Assembly (NCBI GenBank): GCA_900321505.1
Contig: ONWK01000290.1
Location: 1-28,170 of the forward strand
DNA: 28,170 bases
From: an uncultured Eubacteriales bacterium
GTDB taxonomy: Bacteria; Bacillota; Clostridia; Lachnospirales; Lachnospiraceae
Reading direction: 5' to 3'
In this document: positions 7,633 through 13,631 of the stretch, piece by piece
Numbering within the stretch: position 1 is the stretch's first letter
Layout of the letters: the number at the start of each line of letters is the position of its first letter
Program-made: the position numbers and the translations under genes
The notes under the pieces: model-generated
What the model was told of the DNA's origin: nothing
Seen by the model: the letters and a program-made list of their open reading frames with translations, nothing else
Databases searched by the model: none

Positions 7633-7648
7633 CCCGGGACCGTCCGGG
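7633..7648 (-). promoter_or_regulatory. Hairpin with A1/G4 hexaloop in the GS leader (candidate ANTAR site)
   Basis: On the minus strand CCCGG - ACGGTC - CCGGG forms a perfect 5-bp GC stem with a six-base loop, A at loop position 1 and G at position 4. ANTAR proteins recognise that loop pattern in paired hairpins. It lies in the 68-base carB-GS gap. The following hairpin (CCCC-TGTTAGC-GGGG) has seven loop bases and does not fit the second half of the motif, and no T-run terminator follows. The assignment is therefore tentative. Confidence 0.35.
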
Positions 7649-7659
7649 GTCACGTGGTG

Positions 7660-10600
7660 TCAGATGGTCGATATCTCCGGTGATATATCCTCCAGTACAT
7701 CCAGCACTATACGTACCGTATCCAGGGATGTAAACATGGTCACTCCGTTTTCAACCGCGCACTGTCTTATGGCCGTTCCGTCGTGGAAATGCACTCCCGA
7801 CAGTATCGCGCGTGTATTTATGATATAGCTTACATAACCGGCTCTTATGGATTTCAGGACTTCGTCGCTGCCGTCTGAGAGCTTGCCTCTCAGCCTGGTC
7901 CGTATGCCGTTCTCCTTTAGATAATTGGCGGTTCCCACCGTTGCTTCGATATTGAAGCCCAGCTCATAGAATCTGCGGACTAAGGGAAGAGCCTCCTCCT
8001 TATCCTCATCGGCGAGGGTCACCATAACCGTACCGTAGCCCTTCATCTTGATACCCGAAGCCTGCAGAGCCTTATAGAACGCCCTCTTCAGCTTCCTGTC
8101 GTAGCCTATGGCTTCTCCGGTGGATTTCATTTCCGGCGACAGATAGGCATCCATACCGTGAAGCTTCTCAAATGAGAATGCCGGTGCCTTTACATACCAG
8201 AACTGCTTCTCCGGCGCAACTCCCGCTGCGATGCCCTGATCCGCAAGGGTATGGCCCAGCATGGCCTTTGTGGCAATATCCACCAGCGAGTATCCGCTGG
8301 ATTTGGAGAGGAAGGGCACACTTCGTGAAGCCCGGGGATTAACCTCGATGATGAAAACATTTTCCTCTTTATCGACGATGAACTGGATATTGAAGAGTCC
8401 GACTATGCCTATCCCCAGTCCGAGACGCGTTGTATAATCCAGTATAGTGTCCTTTACCTTCTGTGAAATGGAGAACGGAGGATATACACTGGTACTGTCC
8501 CCGGAATGCACGCCGGTTCTTTCCACCAGTTCCATGATGCCCGGCAGGAAGACCTCCTTCCCGTCGCAGATGGCATCCACCTCAACCTCTTTTCCCACAA
8601 CATATTTATCCACAAGCACCGGCTGATCCTCATTTACCTCAACCGCAGACTGCAGATAATGGCGGAGCATTTCCTCATTGGCCACGATCTCCATGGCGCG
8701 TCCGCCCAGAACGAAGCTGGGACGCACAAGCACGGGATAACCTATCCTTGCCGCAACCTCCACGCCGCTTTCGATATCCGTAACCGCTTCACCCTTCGGA
8801 TGCGGGATATCAAGCTCCTCGATCAGCTCCTCAAAGGCATCCCTGTCCTCAGCCTTGAAAATGGCGTCACAGTCGGTACCGATGATCTTAACACCCCTCT
8901 TTGTAAGAGGCTCCGCAAGATTGACAGCCGTCTGACCTCCCAGTGTGGCGATAACTCCCTCAGGCTTCTCCAGCTCCACGATATTCATGATATCTTCCGG
9001 CGTAAGGGGCTCGAAATAGAGCTTATCCGCCGTGGTATAATCCGTCGACACGGTCTCGGGATTGTTGTTTACGACTATGGCCTCATAGCCCATTTCCCTG
9101 ATGGTCTTTACGGCATGTACTGTGGAGTAGTCAAACTCCACGCCCTGGCCTATCCTTATGGGACCGGAGCCCAGGACCATGATCTTCTTTTTATCGGAGA
9201 CTATGGACTCATTTTCCTCTTCATAGGTGGAATAGAAATAGGGAACGTAGCTCTCGAACTCGCTCGCACAGGTATCGATCATCTTATATACGGGGAAAAT
9301 GCTCATCTCACGGCGTTTCTCCCATATCTCATCCTCCGTGCAGTCCAGCATTTCCGCTATGTAGGAATCCGAGAAGCCCATCTTCTTGGCATCCCGCATC
9401 AGCTCCGGCGTAAGCTCCTCACCGTTATCCTTCAGCGCCTCGATCTTCTTCTCGAAATCCACGATCTTCTTGACCTTGTCCAGGAAGAACATATCGATCT
9501 TGGTAATGGCGTTGATACGCTGATGGTCCACGCCCAGCCACATCAGCTGTGAAATGGCATAGATACGGTCGTCTGTGCCTTCCCTGATGTAGTCCAGCAG
9601 CTCCTCGCGGCTCATATTCTTCTGGTCGAATTTTGCAAGATGCAGGTGGTTCTTCCCGTCCTCCAGAGACCTGATGGCCTTAAGAAGGCTTTCCTCAAGG
9701 GTCCTGCCGACGCTCATTACCTCGCCGGTAGCCTTCATCTGGGTGGAAAGCACATTTGAAGCAAGAGTAAACTTGTCAAAGGGGAAGCGGGGCATCTTCG
9801 TTACAACATAGTCCAGAGCAGGTTCAAAGCATGCGGGGGTATTTGCCAGCTGGATCTCCTCAAGCTGCATGCCTACAGCGATCTTGGCGGATACCCGCGC
9901 GATGGGATAACCGCTGGCCTTTGAAGCCAGGGCAGAGGAACGTGATACTCTGGGATTTACTTCGATAACATAGTATTTAAACGACTCGGGATCCAGCGCA
10001 AACTGGACATTACAGCCTCCGCAGACCCGGAGGGCCCTGATCAGTCTCAGCGCGCTGTCCCTGAGCATATGATATTCCTTATTTGTGAGAGTCTGGCTGG
10101 GCGCAACGACGATGGAATCTCCGGTGTGGATGCCCACGGGATCCAGATTCTCCATGTTGCAGACTACGATGGCGGTATCATTTGCATCCCGCATTACCTC
10201 GTACTCTATCTCCTTATAGCCCTTGATGCTCTTTTCCACCAGTACCTGATGCACGGGGGAAAGCGCCAGAGCGTTGCGCATCATTTCACGCATCTCCTCC
10301 GGATCACCGGCAAAACCGCCTCCGGTTCCGCCCAGGGTAAATGCCGGACGTAAAATGACGGGATAACCGATCTCCTCCGCAGCTTCAAGACCTTCCTCGA
10401 TGCTGTAGGTTATCTTTGAAGGAACCACCGGCTCACCGATACGCTCGCAGAGCTCCTTGAACTGCTCCCTGTCTTCGGCGCAGCGGATGCTTTCGGCATC
10501 GGTTCCCAGCATCTCTATCTCGCACTCCTCCAGTACTCCCTTGTCATGGAGCTGCATGGCAAGATTCAGGCCGGTCTGTCCGCCGATCCCGGGTACTATG

Positions 10601-10854
10601 GCATCCGGTCTCTCATAGCGGCAGATACGAGCCATATATTCCAATGTGAGCGGTTCCATATATACCTTATCCGCCACGGAATTATCAGTCATGATGGTCG
10701 CCGGATTTGAATTCGCCAGCACCACCTCATAACCTTCCTCCTTCAGAGCAAGGCAGGCCTGGGTTCCCGCATAGTCAAACTCCGCAGCCTGTCCTATAAC
10801 GATAGGGCCGGAGCCGATGACCAGAACCTTATGTATATCACTGCGCTTAGGCAT
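7660..10854 (-). CDS. carB: Carbamoyl-phosphate synthase large subunit
   Basis: Makes carbamoyl phosphate from bicarbonate, ammonia (channelled from CarA) and two ATP, feeding pyrimidine and arginine synthesis. The 1064-residue product shows the internal duplication of the family. The first ATP-grasp half starts with VLVIGSGPIVIGQAAEFDYAG and includes GGTGGGFA and EVNPRVSRSSALASK. The second starts with IMVLGSGPIRIGQGVEFDYS and includes EVNPRASRSVPFLSK. The C-terminal allosteric (MGS-like) domain covers roughly the last 130 residues. The start at 10854 is supported by GGAGG 6 bases upstream; an in-frame ATG at 10872 would precede that site. It lies 72 bases after carA and leads into the GS homologue, an uncommon downstream neighbour that adds to the glutamine theme of this unit. 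Confidence 0.98.
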   Translation of the reverse strand: MPKRSDIHKVLVIGSGPIVIGQAAEFDYAGTQACLALKEEGYEVVLANSNPATIMTDNSVADKVYMEPLTLEYMARICRYERPDAIVPGIGGQTGLNLAMQLHDKGVLEECEIEMLGTDAESIRCAEDREQFKELCERIGEPVVPSKITYSIEEGLEAAEEIGYPVILRPAFTLGGTGGGFAGDPEEMREMMRNALALSPVHQVLVEKSIKGYKEIEYEVMRDANDTAIVVCNMENLDPVGIHTGDSIVVAPSQTLTNKEYHMLRDSALRLIRALRVCGGCNVQFALDPESFKYYVIEVNPRVSRSSALASKASGYPIARVSAKIAVGMQLEEIQLANTPACFEPALDYVVTKMPRFPFDKFTLASNVLSTQMKATGEVMSVGRTLEESLLKAIRSLEDGKNHLHLAKFDQKNMSREELLDYIREGTDDRIYAISQLMWLGVDHQRINAITKIDMFFLDKVKKIVDFEKKIEALKDNGEELTPELMRDAKKMGFSDSYIAEMLDCTEDEIWEKRREMSIFPVYKMIDTCASEFESYVPYFYSTYEEENESIVSDKKKIMVLGSGPIRIGQGVEFDYSTVHAVKTIREMGYEAIVVNNNPETVSTDYTTADKLYFEPLTPEDIMNIVELEKPEGVIATLGGQTAVNLAEPLTKRGVKIIGTDCDAIFKAEDRDAFEELIEELDIPHPKGEAVTDIESGVEVAARIGYPVLVRPSFVLGGRAMEIVANEEMLRHYLQSAVEVNEDQPVLVDKYVVGKEVEVDAICDGKEVFLPGIMELVERTGVHSGDSTSVYPPFSISQKVKDTILDYTTRLGLGIGIVGLFNIQFIVDKEENVFIIEVNPRASRSVPFLSKSSGYSLVDIATKAMLGHTLADQGIAAGVAPEKQFWYVKAPAFSFEKLHGMDAYLSPEMKSTGEAIGYDRKLKRAFYKALQASGIKMKGYGTVMVTLADEDKEEALPLVRRFYELGFNIEATVGTANYLKENGIRTRLRGKLSDGSDEVLKSIRAGYVSYIINTRAILSGVHFHDGTAIRQCAVENGVTMFTSLDTVRIVLDVLEDISPEISTI

Positions 10855-10880
10855 GTTATTCCTCCATTTCATCTATCCGT

Positions 10881-10901
10881 CACGCCGGCATATCCGGCAT
10901 G
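10881..10901. other. Short stem-loop in the carA-carB gap
   Basis: CACGCCGG/CCGGCATG form an 8-bp stem (one G-T wobble) around a five-base loop CATAT. No T-run follows. The loop is five bases, so it does not match the ANTAR hexaloop pattern. A role in mRNA stability or in spacing the two subunit genes is possible; otherwise the 72-base gap holds only the carB ribosome binding site. Confidence 0.45.
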
Positions 10902-10926
10902 CCCCGCCGCCTTTTTGTGCAGCGGT

Positions 10927-12009
10927 TTACTTCTCGCTCATATTCCTTATAAAGCGTTCAAAGAGATATGTACTGTCCTGGGGGCCAGGTGCGCTCTCAG
11001 GATGGTACTGTACGGAAAACATCTTATCCTCCGGACATCTCAGGCCCTCCACGGTATTGTCCAGCAGATTTATATGGGAAACCGTAAGCTTTGTTCCCTC
11101 CACAGACTTTTCATCTACCGCATAGCTGTGGTTCTGACTGGTCATTTCGATCTTTCCGGTTTCCAGATCCTTCACCGGATGATTACCGCCGCGGTGTCCG
11201 AACTTCAGCTTGTAGGTCCTGGCACCGTACGCAAGCGCCAGCAGCTGATGTCCCAGACAGATGCCGAACATGGGATATTCACCCTTCAGCGCCTTAAGGG
11301 TCTCGATAACACAGGTCACATCCTCCGGATCTCCGGGGCCGTTGGAAATGAAAACTCCGTCCGGATTCATAAAACGTATCTCTTCTGCCGTTGTGTCATA
11401 GGGCACCACGGTCACATTGCAGCCGAAACGGTTCAGCATTCTTACTATATTGAGCTTCATACCGCAGTCGATGGCGACCACGCGGTATTTGGGATTGGCG
11501 GTTCTTGCATACCAGCGGCGTTTACAGCTTACCCGGGCCACCGCGTCATGGGGCACAGGAGTCTGGGCGATCCTTCGGAGGCCTTCCTCCGTTGAAACAT
11601 TCGGACGGGTGATCAGCACTCTCCGGCTTCCGAGATCTCTGATGCTGCGCACCAGCTTTCGTGTATCCACGCCGGTAACTCCCGGTATGTGATATTCTGT
11701 CAGCAGCTCCGCCAGAGTCCTTGTATATCGGAAATTTGAGGGAAGGTCATTATAATCCCTTACTATCATCCCGCCTATCATAGGAGCCTTGCTCTCAAAA
11801 TCCTCATCCGTGATCCCGTAATTTCCGATCAGCGGATAGGACATTACAACTGCCTGATCCGTATAGGAAAGATCCGACACTATCTCCTGATATCCCACCA
11901 TGGAAGTATTAAATACTATCTCACAGACCGCATCCCTGTCGGCTCCGAAGCCCGTGCCGAAGTAAACACTTCCGTCCTCCAATATCAGTTTCCGGTTCAT
12001 TTCACTCAT
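10927..12009 (-). CDS. carA: Carbamoyl-phosphate synthase small (glutaminase) subunit
   Basis: Class I glutamine amidotransferase subunit that releases ammonia from glutamine for CarB. The 360-residue protein has the CarA-specific N-terminal domain (LILEDGSVYFGTGFG, VFNTSMVGYQEIVSDLSYTDQ, GVTGVDTRKLVRSIRD). The glutaminase domain has FISNGPGDPED, the nucleophile elbow GICLGHQLLALA (Cys near residue 249) and QYHPESAPGP carrying the catalytic His and Glu. The ATG at 12009 is taken as start, with AGGG close upstream. An in-frame ATG at 12000 (fourth codon) cannot be excluded because neither has an ideal Shine-Dalgarno spacing. Expression probably starts at 12299-12326 through the long structured leader. 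Confidence 0.97.
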   Translation of the reverse strand: MSEMNRKLILEDGSVYFGTGFGADRDAVCEIVFNTSMVGYQEIVSDLSYTDQAVVMSYPLIGNYGITDEDFESKAPMIGGMIVRDYNDLPSNFRYTRTLAELLTEYHIPGVTGVDTRKLVRSIRDLGSRRVLITRPNVSTEEGLRRIAQTPVPHDAVARVSCKRRWYARTANPKYRVVAIDCGMKLNIVRMLNRFGCNVTVVPYDTTAEEIRFMNPDGVFISNGPGDPEDVTCVIETLKALKGEYPMFGICLGHQLLALAYGARTYKLKFGHRGGNHPVKDLETGKIEMTSQNHSYAVDEKSVEGTKLTVSHINLLDNTVEGLRCPEDKMFSVQYHPESAPGPQDSTYLFERFIRNMSEK

Positions 12010-12058
12010 AATCCCTACCGTTCCTTATCTGCATCTCACACTTCGTTTACTGTAACTG

Positions 12059-12166
12059 TTCAGCACCCTACGCTCCGCGTCTTGGCCGCCCATGGGAAAA
12101 CATAAAAACCAGTCTGGAAAGCAAGCTTTCCATCCATGTTTTTTATGTTTTCCCATGGGTGCTGAA
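12059..12166. repeat. 108-base interrupted palindrome in the carAB leader
   Basis: Three nested inverted repeats share one axis. The outer pair is TTCAGCAC (12059-12066) with GTGCTGAA (12159-12166). The middle pair is a perfect 20-bp match of CCCATGGGAAAACATAAAAA (12089-12108) to its complement at 12140-12159. The inner pair is GGAAAGC/GCTTTCC (12116-12131). The left arm carries about 20 extra bases (CTACGCTCCGCG... at 12068-12088) with no partner, a bulge that looks like an insertion or a family-specific asymmetric segment. No target-site duplication is evident. It could be a miniature mobile element or a leader structure; its position just before carA means it would be transcribed in the leader. 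Confidence 0.8.
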
Positions 12167-12289
12167 TAGATCTACAAAAAAAGACATTTCGAGAACTAAA
12201 TCCCGAAACGCCCTTGCTCCGTACTTTTCATCAGTATATCCACTTGCAAAAAATCTGTTCCAGTCATTCCGATCCGGCTTTCTTTCCAT
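12143..12289 (-). CDS. Possible 48-codon leader ORF upstream of carA
   Basis: An ATG at 12289 opens a 48-codon frame that closes at TAA inside the palindrome (12143-12145). The translation begins MERKPDRNDWNRFFASG and ends FVDLFSTHGKT; I do not recognise it. It begins only about three bases after the expected transcription start of the promoter at 12299-12326, so it would be read as a leaderless message, with no Shine-Dalgarno site. The hairpin plus T-run at 12174-12208 lies within its coding sequence, so a translating ribosome would disrupt that hairpin. It may be a true leader peptide, the stump of a gene cut by the palindrome, or chance. Confidence 0.3.
   Translation of the reverse strand: MERKPDRNDWNRFFASGYTDEKYGARAFRDLVLEMSFFVDLFSTHGKT
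12174..12208 (-). terminator. Intrinsic terminator or attenuator between acyP and carA
   Basis: Read on the minus strand, TTTCGGGA (12208-12201) pairs with TTCTCGAAA (12195-12187, one bulged base) around a short loop. After TGTC it is followed by seven T (12181-12175). It lies about 150 bases after the acylphosphatase stop and so can end the biosynthetic operon. It also lies about 85 bases downstream of the promoter at 12299-12326, so it can act as an attenuator in the carAB leader. Confidence 0.6.
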
Positions 12290-12298
12290 ATTGTCAGT

Positions 12299-12326
12299 AG
12301 TATAACACTTTACAAACAAAAGTCAA
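12299..12326 (-). promoter_or_regulatory. Probable sigma-A promoter for carAB
   Basis: On the minus strand TTGACT (12326-12321, 5 of 6 to consensus) and TATACT (12304-12299, 5 of 6) are separated by 16 bases in an AT-rich stretch right after the acylphosphatase stop. The predicted start near 12292 gives a leader of about 280 bases before carA, which includes the terminator-like hairpin and the large palindrome. Confidence 0.7.
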
Positions 12327-12361
12327 TATATTGAGATACTTTATTTTCTTCAGCAGTCCTG

Positions 12362-12640
12362 TCAGTATCCTCTTACGCGGAAGCTTCGTTCATCCTCTTC
12401 CGTCGGAAGTTTTTTAACTTCCATGGATGTGATATCTATATATCTGTCATTTCTCAGTGAAATGATCAGTCTGTCGATCTCAGCCTCCGTGCCCTGCAGC
12501 TCCATCATAACGGAGCCGTCATCCAGGTTGCTTACCCAGCCGGTAAGGTGCAGGCTGTCGGCCGCATGACGCGCACGCCAGCGGAAGCCCACACCCTGTA
12601 CCCGGCCGTAAAATATAAAGCGTTTTCTGATCTTATCCAT
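12362..12640 (-). CDS. acyP: Acylphosphatase
   Basis: Small cytosolic enzyme of 92 residues that hydrolyses acyl phosphates. The family signature is complete: FYGRVQGVGFRWRAR holds the phosphate-binding loop and catalytic Arg, and GWVSNLDDGSVMMELQG holds the catalytic Asn, at normal spacing and length. GGGGGAT lies about 5 bases before the ATG. It follows the cysteine-synthase-like gene by 48 bases and is the last gene before the terminator, so it is likely the tail of the NRPS operon. A link to peptide synthesis is not evident; it could simply be a housekeeping gene carried on the same transcript. Confidence 0.93.
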   Translation of the reverse strand: MDKIRKRFIFYGRVQGVGFRWRARHAADSLHLTGWVSNLDDGSVMMELQGTEAEIDRLIISLRNDRYIDITSMEVKKLPTEEDERSFRVRGY

Positions 12641-12688
12641 CGTAAATCCCCCGGAGGACCGGCATAATACGGTTCCGTTCCCTGTCGG

Positions 12689-13615
12689 TTATCTGAACAA
12701 TTCTGTACTGAAGTACCTTTCTCCCGTATCCGGAAGCACCGTTACCACTCTCTTTCCCCGGCCCAGAAGCCGCGCCATCCTGAGGGCGACGCAGACATTG
12801 GTCCCGCTGGATATACCACAGAGCAGTCCTTCGCGGCGGGTAAGATCCCTTGTGGTCTTTATGGCTTCCTCGTCCGTAACGATCTCTATCCTCTGAATGA
12901 TCTCCTGATCCAGTATTGGCGGGATAAGTCCGTCTCCGATACCCATCTGAATGTGGGATCCGATGGAGCCGCCGGAAAGGATCGCGGCATGCTCCGGCTC
13001 CGCCGCCCAGATGAGCATGTCCGGATTCCTGTCCTTCAGCACCTGTCCGATACCGGTTATGGTCCCTCCGGTACCGATGCCCGAACAGAAACCGTCGATG
13101 GGTCCGTTCACATCCATAAGTATCTCCAGAGCCGTATGATACTGGTGTGCACGGATATTGTTATAATTCGAGAACTGATCCGGCATGAAATAATCCTCAT
13201 GCTCACGGCACAGCTGCTTTGCAGTCTCTATACAGCGGTCGATGCACTCGCCGATGTTGTTGTCATCATGGATCAGCATCAGCTCCGCGCCGTACTGGCG
13301 GATCAGCAGGCGCCTCTCCTCGCTCACGGAATCCGGCATGATGATTATCACACGGTAGCCCTTAACCGCGCCCACAAGGGCAAGACCTATACCCTGGTTT
13401 CCGCTGGTAGGTTCCACTATCACAGAATCCTTCGTGAGTATGCCTTCCTGCTCTGCCGCCTCGATCATCTGCAGTGCGGTCCGGGTTTTTATGGAACCTC
13501 CTATATTCAGTCCTTCCACCTTGACCAGCACCTCCGCATCGCAGATCCCGGTCAGATGATTCAGCCTCACCAGCGGTGTCCTGCCGACAGCCGCAAGTAT
13601 GTTATCATATATCAT
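12689..13615 (-). CDS. Cysteine-synthase-family PLP enzyme (beta-replacing)
   Basis: Fold-type II PLP enzyme of 308 residues, related to O-acetylserine sulfhydrylase. The PLP Lys lies in GGSIKTRTA (K43), the asparagine loop is PTSGNQGIGLAL (70-80), the phosphate-binding loop is GTGGT (181-185), and GISSGTN near the end supplies the Ser to the PLP nitrogen. Two features differ from textbook CysK: NPGGSVKDR is here NIGGSIKTR, and SGNTG is here SGNQG. These changes mark a clostridial subgroup I recall but cannot assign to a substrate, so no symbol is given. It starts 16 bases after the MATE-fusion stop with AAAGGAG upstream. Co-transcription with the NRPS suggests it may supply cysteine or another beta-substituted alanine as a building block; that is inference. 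Confidence 0.88.
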   Translation of the reverse strand: MIYDNILAAVGRTPLVRLNHLTGICDAEVLVKVEGLNIGGSIKTRTALQMIEAAEQEGILTKDSVIVEPTSGNQGIGLALVGAVKGYRVIIIMPDSVSEERRLLIRQYGAELMLIHDDNNIGECIDRCIETAKQLCREHEDYFMPDQFSNYNNIRAHQYHTALEILMDVNGPIDGFCSGIGTGGTITGIGQVLKDRNPDMLIWAAEPEHAAILSGGSIGSHIQMGIGDGLIPPILDQEIIQRIEIVTDEEAIKTTRDLTRREGLLCGISSGTNVCVALRMARLLGRGKRVVTVLPDTGERYFSTELFR

Positions 13616-13631
13616 CCTTATCGCTCCTTTA

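Noticed and set aside
8506..9552. 348-codon plus-strand open frame inside carB
   Set aside because: It is antisense to conserved ATP-grasp regions, the translation is His/Leu/Arg-rich without domain features, and it has no Shine-Dalgarno site.
10881..10901. Second ANTAR-type hairpin in the carA-carB gap
   Set aside because: The stem is good but the loop has five bases, not six, so the A1/G4 hexaloop rule is not met.
12010..12361. PyrR-type attenuator for carAB
   Set aside because: I looked for the conserved PyrR-binding loop in the leader and did not find it. The hairpin and T-run are real, but the mechanism is left open.
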